A stretch of 12,662 nt of DNA from JBBDIM01 sp040880405 (GTDB lineage Bacteria > Planctomycetota > Planctomycetia > Pirellulales > Pirellulaceae). The translations under genes were made by a program, and so were the position numbers. Below, piece after piece: positions 1 to 7,460 of the stretch (the stretch's first letter is position 1; each line of letters begins with the position of its first letter). The stretch covers positions 1 to 12,662 of the forward strand of contig JBBDIM010000184.1 of assembly GCA_040880405.1 (NCBI GenBank). Reading direction: 5' to 3'. Below the pieces are notes generated by a model. That model saw only the letters and a program-made list of their open reading frames with translations, did not search any database and was not told where the DNA came from.

Positions 1-29
1 ACGGTACCTCTGGACATGCAAGCGTAGCC

Positions 30-3000
30 ATGCTGGTACGACTGGGACAAGGATGTCCAAGCTCACCATGCGATTCTAAACGAGGCTCTCCGTGCGGAAA
101 CGCGCGAAGGTCGGGGCCTGGGGCCGGCTGGTGCGCGGTGTTGCTGCTGGCTTGCACGGTCTGGCTGACGCTGCTAACTAAGCCACTCGCGGCGCAAGTA
201 ACTCCCGCGGCCGACGAGCGGGTACGCCTGACGGTGCGTCTGGCTTGGGGTGGTGGACCGCTCCAGCGATGGCAGGGTCATATCACCTTAAGTGAAGGGA
301 CCATTGCCCTTACCAATTTGCTGGGGATGGAAGCGGACGAGGCGAGAGCCATTCGTCAGCAAGAGAACACGATCCATATCCGGCATTTAACGCAGCGGAC
401 GTACGATGGGTGCGATTTCGAGATCGACGCCCCGGCCGGTGCCACGCTGGAGGTGTTGCTGGCTGGTGACGAAGCGGAACATCCTCCTCGGCCGATCCGG
501 ATTAACGTCGCCGATTTGGTGCATTCCCCCTTCAACGTCGATCTCGACCCACCAGGAACCCGGCTCTTAATCCGCCGCGCCCCGGGGGATGTCATCCGCG
601 CGACCGTTAGCCGAGGGCATTTGGTCTTTGCCCCGCAAGAGACATTTCGCCTGCCGGTCAAAGGATACCTGACCCGATTTTCCGCGGGAGCGGCAGCGCA
701 GCTTCAGGTGCGGCTGCGGGGAAAAGGCCGGACCTTGTGGGAGACCACTCGCGAGAGCACCACGGACAACCAGGGGAACCTCGATCTGGGAGATCCGCTG
801 GAGATCGAACTGCCGGAAGCGGCGGGGGTTTACGAACTGACCCTGGCCTTGGCCGAACCGCGTCTAACCAATCTGGTGTTCAGCCCCCGGATCGTCCACG
901 AGCGGATGATTCAATTGGTGGTGGTCGATTCAACGAAGAAGGCCCCGGTCGACTCCGGCGAGCCGCAGCTCTTATCGACCATCGACCCCGCCAATCCCGA
1001 TTGGTGGAGCCGGTTGCCGAAGCTACCGACCTACAACTTGTGGCAGCGTTCGAAGGTCAGCGAGCTACACAACCAAAAGACCACCACCCACGAACACAAT
1101 CAACGGCGCTGGCAGAAGCTGGCCGTCGGTGGTTGGCATGCTTACCCCTTGCCGACCCAAGGGGAAGGGACCCCGCTGATTTTGGAAGTGGAGTACCCCG
1201 GCGACTTGCCACAAAGCCTGGGAATCAGCATCATCGAACCGGACGCGGCGGGTCAGATTACCCCCACCGGCACCGATAGCGGTGTGCAGGTCGCGCCGCT
1301 AGAACCGGGCGGATCGACCGATCCGCGTTGGCACCGAATTGTGTTTTGGCCGCGGTCCGATACGCCGTTAGTCCTGTTTACCTGCCGTGGTGAGGAGGGC
1401 CCCTCCTACTTCGGGCGGATTCGCGTCCTCAGCGGTCGCCCCAAAATCGAAACGGCCGAGCGTCCTGAAGAGCGGCTGGCGGTCGCCTACATGGACAAAC
1501 CACTGTTCGCCCGGAATTTTGGAGCCGCGGAGGCCTTGAACCCCGCCTCCGGTCGCAGCTTGCAGGACTGGGTCACGTTTTATCAGGGGGGCGAGCGGAT
1601 GATTGAGCAGGTCCGCCGGGGTGGCTACAACGCGGCGAGTGTCGCGGTGTGGTGCGATGGCGGAGCGATCTATCCGAGCCGCGTGGTTCGCTCGACCCCG
1701 AAGTACGACAACGGCCAATTCTTCGACGACGGCCGCGACCCGGTCAAAAAAGACATTTTGGAAATGCTGTTGCGGCAGTTCGATAGTGCCGGGCTGAAGT
1801 TCATTCCGGCCCTGGAACTGAACACGCCGCTCCGGTCGCTCGAAGGAGACGCCGATGTCCCATCCCGGGCCGACCAGTTCACGCTGGTCGATCATGAGGG
1901 ACGCACGGTGCTGGAGGTTTTAGGGCATGTCGCCGGCGAGTACTCCTATTACAACCCGCTGCGGGAAGAAGTGCAGATCGCCATGGAAGAGGTGATCATG
2001 GAACTTGCGGCGCGGTATGGCCATCACGAGTCGTTCGCGGGAATCACCCTGCGTTTGGACAGCGATGGTTACGGCCTGTTGCCGGGGCCGCAGTGGGGCT
2101 TGGACGCCGAGACAAGGGAGGCGTTCGTCGCTACGCTCTCGCCCGCTTCGCGAGCCGTTTACCAGCGGGTGCCGGAAGAGCACACCGCCCAGGCCACCTG
2201 GATTTTGGAGAACCAGTGGGAGGCTTGGCTAGCCTGGCGGGCCGAGCGGATGTATCGCTTGCATTCCCGCATGGCGGCCACGCTGCAAAGTGTCAAACGA
2301 GACACGGTGCTCTATCTTTCCACGACCGACAGTTTCGATGGAACCCACGCCCAACGTCGATTGCAGCCGGAACTTCCGCTCACGACCTCGGTGCCTGACA
2401 TTTTGTTGGAGATGGGGATCGATCGGCGGCATTACCAAAAAGATGACGCGGTGGCCCTGATGCAAGCCAGCTTCGTTCGGCCGGAGGGGAATCCGCAGCG
2501 GAAACGGCTTTACGAGAATTTCACCGCCTCGATCGAATCGGACGCCCCCTACAGCGACGAACTCAACCGCGCGGTCCTCCATTTCCATGTGCCGGATACC
2601 TTGGCTGTGCCGGAACTCGACTCGGCCCAACCGTTTGGCAAAGGGGGAAACCATACCTGGCTAGCGACGCAGTTTTCCGGTTCCGGCCCGGCCGTGCGTC
2701 GGCCGATCTTGGAGCATCTCGCCTTCTCGGACGATAAGGCGGTCTTCTTCGGCGGTTGGATGATGCCGCTGGGGCAAGAGGATTCGCTCCGGGAGACGCT
2801 CGAGATTTTCCGCTCGATCCCGGGCCAGAAGTTCGAGACCCTGAACCTGCCCCAGGCCCAACCACTGGTCGTGCGAAAATCGAACCAGCGGGGCGAGACA
2901 TTCGTTTACTTTGCCAACCCGACTCCTTGGGACCTGACGGCGATCTTTACCGTGGAGCTTTCCAAAGCGGGGACGGTCACGCCGCTGGGTGGTAGTCAGA

Positions 3001-3953
3001 TTTCCCGCGGGCCGCAAAGCAGCGGGGCCTCGCAGTGGACGGTTTTGATTCCGCCTTATGGTTTAGCGGCGGCCCAGATCAATGTGGCGGACCTCCGCCT
3101 CACGGTCGATGAAATTCACGTCCCCAAGGGGGTGCTTAATAATCTCAAGTACGACTTGAGCGATCTGGCGGCTAGGCTTCGCAGCCACCGCGAAGTGGAA
3201 CCGAGTGGGGGACTCACAAACGGTGGTTTCGAACAGCGGACCGACGAGGGAACGTTGATCGGCTGGACTCACGGAGCTTCGCCCGGCACGCGAGTTACCG
3301 CGGAGTCGCAAAAGGTGGCCGCAGGGACGCAGGCCCTCCGCCTGCAAAGTGAAGGGCCGGTGCTGTGGGTCCGGAGCGACGAGCTACCGGTGCCACCCAG
3401 CCGCCGCGTGATGATCCGCTTGAGTCTGTTAAACGACTCTCCCGGCGGCCAGCAGCCACCGGTCCGGATCTCGGTCGACGGAAGCAATGAGACACGGAAT
3501 TACTATCAGCCGGTCAAGGTCGGCGGCGACTCGGACATTCCCCTGCAATCCGCCTGGAGCCCCTACGTTTACCCAGTCTTCGACCTGCCGGCCGACTTAG
3601 AAACCTTCAAGGTGGGAATCGACTTGATGGGCCCAGGCAATGTCCTAGTCGACAAGGTGGAGGTCATCGAGGTGGCATTCCGAGAAGCGGAGATCGCGCA
3701 GCTCCAACGGCTGATTACCTTGGCCGATGCCAAATACCGTTCGGGCGAAGTCGGCGACCTCTACCGCATCCTCAATAGCTACTGGGCCAACTACCTCCGC
3801 CAACACGTCCCCGTCGCCCCGGCCCTGGCCCGGCAGCAACAACAAGCCCTCCAAGTCGCGGAACAGCCCAAGAAGCCAGAACCGGAAAAAGAGGAAGCGG
3901 AACGCCGCGGGTGGTTGGAAGGACTGCGGTCTCGGTTGCCTCGGTGGTATTGA
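30..3953 (+). CDS. Large exported protein with GHL10-like TIM-barrel region and C-terminal jelly-roll-like module
   Basis: Protein of 1307 residues. An Arg-rich N-terminus is followed by a hydrophobic stretch (about 34-50) and a likely signal peptidase site after LAA (residue 55), so export is expected. Residues 60-310 look like beta-rich domains. Residues about 510-800 resemble a glycoside-hydrolase-like family 10 (GHL10) TIM barrel: a 'GGYNAASVAVW' strand, 'YNPLREEVQ' (about 640) before a long helix, then 'GITLRLDSDGYG' (about 670-681) where such barrels carry acidic active-site residues. A beta domain with 'FVYFANPTPWDL' lies near 958. About 1060-1215 ('NGGFEQ...GW') resembles a carbohydrate-binding galactose-binding fold. 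The tail (1215-1307) is helical and charged, ending in 'RLPRWY'. The family assignment is from pattern memory and the substrate is unknown. No good ribosome site precedes ATG 30, so the exact start is uncertain. The frame itself is secure because it is long and contains coherent domains. Confidence 0.85.
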   Translation: MLVRLGQGCPSSPCDSKRGSPCGNARRSGPGAGWCAVLLLACTVWLTLLTKPLAAQVTPAADERVRLTVRLAWGGGPLQRWQGHITLSEGTIALTNLLGMEADEARAIRQQENTIHIRHLTQRTYDGCDFEIDAPAGATLEVLLAGDEAEHPPRPIRINVADLVHSPFNVDLDPPGTRLLIRRAPGDVIRATVSRGHLVFAPQETFRLPVKGYLTRFSAGAAAQLQVRLRGKGRTLWETTRESTTDNQGNLDLGDPLEIELPEAAGVYELTLALAEPRLTNLVFSPRIVHERMIQLVVVDSTKKAPVDSGEPQLLSTIDPANPDWWSRLPKLPTYNLWQRSKVSELHNQKTTTHEHNQRRWQKLAVGGWHAYPLPTQGEGTPLILEVEYPGDLPQSLGISIIEPDAAGQITPTGTDSGVQVAPLEPGGSTDPRWHRIVFWPRSDTPLVLFTCRGEEGPSYFGRIRVLSGRPKIETAERPEERLAVAYMDKPLFARNFGAAEALNPASGRSLQDWVTFYQGGERMIEQVRRGGYNAASVAVWCDGGAIYPSRVVRSTPKYDNGQFFDDGRDPVKKDILEMLLRQFDSAGLKFIPALELNTPLRSLEGDADVPSRADQFTLVDHEGRTVLEVLGHVAGEYSYYNPLREEVQIAMEEVIMELAARYGHHESFAGITLRLDSDGYGLLPGPQWGLDAETREAFVATLSPASRAVYQRVPEEHTAQATWILENQWEAWLAWRAERMYRLHSRMAATLQSVKRDTVLYLSTTDSFDGTHAQRRLQPELPLTTSVPDILLEMGIDRRHYQKDDAVALMQASFVRPEGNPQRKRLYENFTASIESDAPYSDELNRAVLHFHVPDTLAVPELDSAQPFGKGGNHTWLATQFSGSGPAVRRPILEHLAFSDDKAVFFGGWMMPLGQEDSLRETLEIFRSIPGQKFETLNLPQAQPLVVRKSNQRGETFVYFANPTPWDLTAIFTVELSKAGTVTPLGGSQISRGPQSSGASQWTVLIPPYGLAAAQINVADLRLTVDEIHVPKGVLNNLKYDLSDLAARLRSHREVEPSGGLTNGGFEQRTDEGTLIGWTHGASPGTRVTAESQKVAAGTQALRLQSEGPVLWVRSDELPVPPSRRVMIRLSLLNDSPGGQQPPVRISVDGSNETRNYYQPVKVGGDSDIPLQSAWSPYVYPVFDLPADLETFKVGIDLMGPGNVLVDKVEVIEVAFREAEIAQLQRLITLADAKYRSGEVGDLYRILNSYWANYLRQHVPVAPALARQQQQALQVAEQPKKPEPEKEEAERRGWLEGLRSRLPRWY

Positions 3954-3993
3954 TTCGTAACGTGAATCCGGAATTGTTGGCAAAACGGTGGCC

Positions 3994-4077
3994 GTGAAAA
4001 AGGGGTCAGGACTCTTTTTCCTAACCCGTTTTCCATTGGTCAACGCCAAACGAAAAAGAGTCCTGACCCCTTTTCAT
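3994..4077. repeat. Palindromic repeat element, copy 1 (REP/RAYT-type)
   Basis: The left arm 3994-4020 (core AGGGGTCAGGACTCTTTTTC) is the reverse complement of the right arm 4052-4077, apart from one base gap and one end mismatch. The loop 4021-4051 is 31 nt. A second copy lies at 7461-7547 in the same orientation. From 4011 to 4070 and from 7479 to 7538 the two align without gaps at 51 of 60 positions, and loop bases are conserved as well as arms. Arms with a GGGGTCAGGACTC core resemble palindromes mobilised by REP-associated tyrosine transposases in many bacteria (recalled, not searched). No transposase is present here. It lies 41 nt after the stop of the 1307-aa gene in a convergent gap, so it may also end transcription. 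Confidence 0.85.
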
Positions 4078-4132
4078 TCTACCAATCCCCCTCGGATAAG
4101 AAGGTTGAGAGGAGTGGATATTGAGTTCCACC

Positions 4133-4240
4133 TGTCGTAGCTACGCTTGCTAAAAGCGTGGGTGAACCGCGTACCCGGTTGGCCAGCAGGGCAGGCCGTA
4201 CTCGCACTTCGCCCACGCTTTTGCAAGCGTAGCTACGACA
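4133..4240. repeat. 108-nt imperfect palindrome with internal hairpin
   Basis: The left arm 4133-4162 begins TGTCGTAGCTACGCTTGC and ends in GCGTGGG. The right arm 4212-4240 is its reverse complement except for one extra T on the left. The interior holds a further perfect short hairpin, AACCG-CGTACC-CGGTT (4165-4180). The element ends 12 nt before the stop codon of the HIT gene, in the convergent gap. Its AAGCGTGGG core recurs in the short palindrome at 5633-5660, which suggests a related family. It is probably a REP- or MITE-like element; a role in transcription termination is an inference. Confidence 0.85.
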
Positions 4241-4252
4241 TTGGGTGGGCGT

Positions 4253-4597
4253 TTACCCCGGCGGCCAGTTGAGCCTTCTTCCGCCCATCACGTGCAGATG
4301 CACGTGCGGGACTTCTTGGCCGCCGTTTTCTTTGCAATTGACGATCACTCGGTAACCTTCCTCCAGGCCCAGTTTGCGAGCCACATCGCGGACGACCAAC
4401 CACAGGTGACCCATCAGAGCTTGGTCCTCGTCGGCGATGTCGTCCAGCGTGGCGATCTCCTTTTTGGGGATCACCAACACATGGACGGGGGCCTTGGGGC
4501 TGATGTCGTGGAACACGAGGCAATGCTCGTCGTCGTGGATGATGTTGGCGGGGATTTCGCCGTCGATGATTTTCTTGAAGATGGTTTTTTCAGGCAT
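4253..4597 (-). CDS. hinT: HIT family (HinT-like) nucleotide-binding protein
   Basis: Protein of 114 residues, the usual size for bacterial HinT. It opens with 'IFKKIIDGEIPA', typical of the family, and carries the histidine triad H98-V-H100-L-H102 near the C-terminus, followed by 'MGGR'. HinT-type proteins are cytoplasmic nucleoside phosphoramidases that hydrolyse AMP-linked substrates such as aminoacyl-adenylates; the middle His of the triad is the nucleophile. ATG at 4597 is preceded by a strong GGAGGA site (4606-4611 on the plus strand) with 8-nt spacing. It is transcribed divergently from the 193-aa gene and convergently to the large gene at 30-3953, with two palindromic elements between their ends. 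The fold and motif are clear; the gene symbol rests on family resemblance only. Confidence 0.95.
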   Translation of the reverse strand: MPEKTIFKKIIDGEIPANIIHDDEHCLVFHDISPKAPVHVLVIPKKEIATLDDIADEDQALMGHLWLVVRDVARKLGLEEGYRVIVNCKENGGQEVPHVHLHVMGGRRLNWPPG

Positions 4598-5017
4598 AGG
4601 ATTGGTCCTCCGCGCATTGGGTGGGCTGGTCGTGTGGTGGTCTTTTGGAATGTTCGTTTCAGACTAACGTCTTGGCCGATGGCTTCCAAGACAGAGGGCG
4701 GGAAATCGCGATCCGGCGGCGGGGAGAAACCGGCTGGGTGTTGACTCCAACCGGGCCGGTCGATTGATATCGATCCACATCGGTTGATTCAAAACCGCCA
4801 CCGTGCGGCTTGGCGTGTTCGCCCTGTTTTCAATCAACGCGAGGGACCCAAACTGCCGAAGTTGAAACAGGCAGGGCAAGATTGGGGTTGCCCGGGTTCT
4901 TCTTTTCATGGGTGCATTGCTAGCAGGTGCCCTCAAGGTGCGACAGGATGTCGGCCGGGAAGGGGAGGGACTCGGGGCTTTTCGCGGTGAACAGCCATGG
5001 ATAGGGAGTAACGCAGG
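4598..5017. other. 420-nt divergent intergenic region, presumed promoters of both neighbours
   Basis: This stretch separates the starts of the HIT gene (leftward) and the 193-aa exported protein gene (rightward), so it must hold promoters for both. A loose sigma70-like pair (TTGACT at 4741, TGATAT about 18 nt later) is visible, but planctomycete promoters are poorly defined and I do not rely on it. A short stem GGGCAA/TTGCCC with an 8-nt loop lies at 4874-4893. Short open frames on both strands lack ribosome sites and recognisable domains, so I see no gene. Confidence 0.5.
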
Positions 5018-5599
5018 ATGCGTCGATCTGCATTGGTCGCCCTGGCGGTGTTGGCGGGATGGAACTCGCCCACGCTTGCCCAAGAGGTGCGGTATGTCAA
5101 TCGAGACGGAATTACCTATCGGGAAACCGTCGAACGAGTGAAGAAACCGGTCTCGGAAACCACCTACCAAACCTACAACGAGACGGTTTACAAAGAGCGG
5201 TACACCACCGAGGTTCAGGAGTCGCAGCGGACCTACTTGGCTCCGGTCACGGAGTATCAGTGGGAGGCGTACACGCCGGTTACGTTGAATATCTTCGCGC
5301 CACCCAGAGTCGCGTATCGCTGGGTCCCGCGAACCCGCTGGGAGACCCGCAGCGAAACGGTCCGCACGCCGGTAACTCGCCGAGATTTGGTGCCGGAAGA
5401 ACGGACTGTCAGTCGCCCGCAAACGGCTCTGCGAATGGTCGAGGAAGAACGGATCACGCGGATCGCAATCGCCGATCCACCCAGCGGTCAGCCCGCCGCC
5501 AATGTCGCCTCGCGGCAGGTGATCGGTGGTGTCTCGAACCTCCAAAACGATCCGCCCCGCAGCGGAACAAGTTTTGCGCCAGGGGGACTTCGGCGATAG
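5018..5599 (+). CDS. Exported Tyr/Arg/Thr-rich protein of unknown function
   Basis: Protein of 193 residues with a clear signal peptide: positively charged 'MRRS', hydrophobic 'ALVALAVLAG', probable cleavage after 'PTLA' (residue 21). The mature part has no domain I can name. It is rich in Thr, Arg, Glu, Val and Tyr and has short recurring units of the form (S/N/R)ET-V-x-(R/K), for example 'RETVERVKKPV', 'NETVYKERYTT' and 'SETVRTPVTRRD', with an aromatic middle 'TEYQWEAYTP...RVAYRWVPRTRWE'. This suggests an extended beta-repeat periplasmic or surface protein. I have an impression of similar proteins in other planctomycetes but cannot confirm it. The start is set by AGGGAG (5003-5008), 9 nt before ATG. 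It converges on the DJ-1/PfpI gene, with short palindromes downstream that may end its transcript. A long minus-strand frame over the same bases is a shadow. Confidence 0.85.
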   Translation: MRRSALVALAVLAGWNSPTLAQEVRYVNRDGITYRETVERVKKPVSETTYQTYNETVYKERYTTEVQESQRTYLAPVTEYQWEAYTPVTLNIFAPPRVAYRWVPRTRWETRSETVRTPVTRRDLVPEERTVSRPQTALRMVEEERITRIAIADPPSGQPAANVASRQVIGGVSNLQNDPPRSGTSFAPGGLRR

Positions 5600-5632
5600 G
5601 CGAAGTGGCGGACCAAGTGAGACCAAGGGTGC

Positions 5633-5660
5633 CATGCCCACGCCTTCAAGCGTGGGCATG
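5633..5660. repeat. Perfect short palindrome CATGCCCACGC...GCGTGGGCATG
   Basis: Arms of 11 nt (5633-5643 and 5650-5660) are exactly complementary around a 6-nt loop CTTCAA. It lies 34 nt after the stop of the 193-aa gene in a convergent gap. On the plus strand no T-run follows at once, so it is not a canonical intrinsic terminator, although its position suggests transcript-end function. The AAGCGTGGG core is shared with the longer palindrome at 4133-4240, which fits one dispersed repeat family. Confidence 0.75.
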
Positions 5661-5685
5661 TTTGCGCTCGAAAAATAAAAGCGGT

Positions 5686-5699
5686 AGGGCGCGAGCCCT
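5686..5699. repeat. Short hairpin AGGGC-GCGA-GCCCT
   Basis: This is a 5-bp perfect stem with a GCGA tetraloop, 25 nt beyond the preceding palindrome and still inside the convergent gap 5600-5774. The surrounding GCGGTAGGGCGCGAGCCCTC looks like a stereotyped intergenic repeat, but only one copy is present here, so repeat status is an inference. Confidence 0.4.
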
Positions 5700-5774
5700 C
5701 CGGTCTTTGGCGTGAAAATTCCCCAATGGCAACGCCGCCTGATGGCACCCGATACCGGAAAGTTGACGCGTGGC

Positions 5775-6338
5775 CTAAACCGCTACGCGGGCCTCTTCTA
5801 GAAGTTGGATCCAGGGACCGACGTAGAATCCGTTGTCGTGGAAGGTGCGGCCGCTGACTAGGTTGTCGTCGATCACACACGCTTCGTCGACGAAAATTCC
5901 GCCACACACCTCCAGGTCGAATTGACACTTGGGGACCGTGGCCATCCGGCGGCCTTTTACGCAGCCAGCGTAGGCCGGGATCTCGACCCCATGGCAAACG
6001 CTGGCGATCGGTTTGCCCGCTTCGAAGAAGTGCCGGGTCGCGTGGACCAAGTCTTGGTCGTAGCGGATGTATTCCGGGGCACGACCGCCGGAGAACATGA
6101 TGCCGGCGTATTCTTCCGGTTGAATGTCCGCAAACGCGATATCGGCTTGCAGGGTGTAGCCTTCCCATTCCTTGGTGATGGTCCAGCCAGGCTTCACTTC
6201 ATGCAGGACCATCTGGTACTTCCGCTTCTCCGGCGCGGCAACCACCGGTTGGAAGCCCGCTTCCTGGAGCCGGTAATAGGGGTACATCGTGTCTAGGGTC
6301 TCAGTGGCGTCGCCGATGATGATTAGGACTTTGTCCAT
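5775..6338 (-). CDS. DJ-1/PfpI family protein
   Basis: Protein of 187 residues, standard for single-domain DJ-1/PfpI proteins, a glutamine-amidotransferase-like fold that includes proteases, deglycases and stress chaperones. The first strand is 'KVLIIIGDATET', where E13 is the candidate conserved acidic partner. The nucleophile elbow is 'IASVCHG' with C115-H116, the expected reactive Cys. No signal peptide is seen, so it is probably cytoplasmic. I chose ATG 6338 over an upstream start at 6377, because the fold begins directly with 'MDKVLIII' and a GAGGAA site (6346-6351) sits 7 nt upstream. It lies downstream of the TIM-barrel isomerase-like gene after a 130-nt gap with palindromes, so separate transcription is plausible. 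The exact biochemical activity cannot be told from sequence. Confidence 0.92.
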   Translation of the reverse strand: MDKVLIIIGDATETLDTMYPYYRLQEAGFQPVVAAPEKRKYQMVLHEVKPGWTITKEWEGYTLQADIAFADIQPEEYAGIMFSGGRAPEYIRYDQDLVHATRHFFEAGKPIASVCHGVEIPAYAGCVKGRRMATVPKCQFDLEVCGGIFVDEACVIDDNLVSGRTFHDNGFYVGPWIQLLEEARVAV

Positions 6339-6345
6339 GAAGCGG

Positions 6346-6351
6346 TTCCTC
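6346..6351 (-). promoter_or_regulatory. Ribosome binding site (GAGGAA) setting the DJ-1/PfpI start
   Basis: On the minus strand GAGGAA lies 7 nt before ATG 6338. It favours this start over the ATG-type start 13 codons upstream, which would add residues outside the conserved fold. Confidence 0.65.
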
Positions 6352-6359
6352 GAGGTGGT

Positions 6360-6419
6360 CCGTTGATTTTCAAGCAACGGTTTGAATTATCGATAAACGT
6401 GCCGGCATGCCACGTGGCA
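6360..6419. promoter_or_regulatory. Palindrome cluster upstream of the DJ-1/PfpI gene
   Basis: Two inverted repeats lie 22-81 nt upstream of ATG 6338: CCGTTG-N9-CAACGG (6360-6380) and the perfect 12-nt palindrome TGCCACGTGGCA (6408-6419). The second also overlaps ACGTG-N9-CACGT. The position fits operator sites for a dimeric regulator of the PfpI gene, but a role in the 3' end of the upstream gene's transcript is also possible. No known regulator motif is recognised. Confidence 0.35.
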
Positions 6420-6468
6420 AGACAGGGCCTTGAGTGTCAGAAATGATACCCAAAAGGGTGGCATAAGG

Positions 6469-7395
6469 CTACCCGCAGCTTGCTAGGTAATCGCGGGACC
6501 GGTTAATTTCCGCGGTGACTTCCGAGGTGGTTTCCAGAATCGGAATTCCGCGGGGGAAGGGGTGCATGAAAATTTCGGTCCAGCCATCGTATTGAATGTC
6601 AGCGAGGGCCTCGATGAGGGGACAGAAGTCGAGCGGCCCGCGGCCGGGCATCTGCTTCAATTCGTCCTCTTTGGGCATCTTCTTATGGCTCCCCTCGCCA
6701 TGTTGCCAGGCATAGAACATCCGCGTGCGGTTGCCAAGGTCGCGGATGAGCTGGGCCAGCGACTTTTCCTCCTGCGGCAGATGATACGGCGCGAGCGCGA
6801 TGCCGAGGTGGGGCGAAGGGCACAGCTCAATCAGCCACTTCATCGAGTCCGGTGATTCGATCAGGTTGTTAGCGTGGTTCTCAATGGCGATCGTCACGCC
6901 GGTCTCTTCCGCCACTTCGAGATGTGGTTTCATGAGCTCGGCGAACTTGCCAACCTCCGCCTTGAGCGCCGAGCCGGTCAGCCCCCGTTCTCCTCGACCG
7001 CCGCAAACCATGAGTTCTCCGCCGAACTTCTGGACGACCCGCATCTCCTTTTGCAGCCCGAATGGCCCCAGCGGATACTGCGTGATACAGCCCAAGCGGA
7101 CGTTGTGTTGCTCGAGCAACTCGGCCACTCGGTCGTGCCCCAACTCTTCCATTTGTTCGCGCTGGTTGCCGTGGACCTTGGGCCAGATATCGATCGCGGT
7201 CGCCCCAATCTTCTCCGCCTCCGGCAAGATTTCCTCCAAGGGCATGTAGCCATACATGCTGGAGGGGAGCATATAGTTGAGTTTGAGCTTCGTGTCTGGT
7301 GCAGCCTGCAGGCGGCCCAGCATGGGTAGCGCCAAGGCCGTCGCGGTCGCACCCGCCAAAAAATCTCGGCGAGGGATGCGTGAAAAGTGATTCAT
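6469..7395 (-). CDS. Tat-exported sugar phosphate isomerase/epimerase-like TIM-barrel protein
   Basis: Protein of 308 residues. The N-terminus 'RIPRRDFLAGATATALALP' is a Tat signal (RRDFL at 9-13), so a folded protein is probably exported with its cofactor. The rest follows the xylose isomerase-like (AP endonuclease 2) TIM-barrel pattern: an alternating strand/helix layout, 'TIAIENHANN' with E172 as first metal ligand, 'GIALAPYH' with H205, 'YAWQHGEG' with H232, and 'WTEIFMHPFP' with E274 in the last strand. Relatives bind a divalent metal and isomerise or epimerise sugars. The segment usually carrying Asp-x-x-His reads A202-P-Y-H205, so a ligand Asp appears to be Ala. ATG 7395 has AAAGG (7405-7409) 9 nt upstream. 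The start lies about 65 nt from the repeat element at 7461-7547. Substrate unknown. Confidence 0.9.
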   Translation of the reverse strand: MNHFSRIPRRDFLAGATATALALPMLGRLQAAPDTKLKLNYMLPSSMYGYMPLEEILPEAEKIGATAIDIWPKVHGNQREQMEELGHDRVAELLEQHNVRLGCITQYPLGPFGLQKEMRVVQKFGGELMVCGGRGERGLTGSALKAEVGKFAELMKPHLEVAEETGVTIAIENHANNLIESPDSMKWLIELCPSPHLGIALAPYHLPQEEKSLAQLIRDLGNRTRMFYAWQHGEGSHKKMPKEDELKQMPGRGPLDFCPLIEALADIQYDGWTEIFMHPFPRGIPILETTSEVTAEINRSRDYLASCG

Positions 7396-7460
7396 GATAT
7401 AGAACCTTTGTGGGGTCGTTGATAGTTGTTAGGTGTTGAGTTGTCTATATATTGGTGGAG

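Noticed and set aside
737..1279. 180-residue plus-strand frame inside the large gene
   Set aside because: It overlaps the coherent 1307-aa protein in another frame and its product is Arg/Gly-rich without any recognisable motif.
3994..4240. CRISPR-like array or tandem repeat
   Set aside because: The repeats are inverted arms of two different palindromes, not directly repeated units with regular spacers.
4741..4775. Sigma70-type promoter TTGACT...TGATAT
   Set aside because: The match is partial, and such pairs are common by chance in a 420-nt gap, so it is mentioned only within the intergenic entry.
4664..5659. 331-residue open frame on the minus strand
   Set aside because: It runs antisense to the 193-aa exported protein, whose signal peptide and ribosome site are clear. 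Its translation is low-complexity Arg/Pro/Ser-rich with no domain, as expected of a G+C-rich shadow frame.
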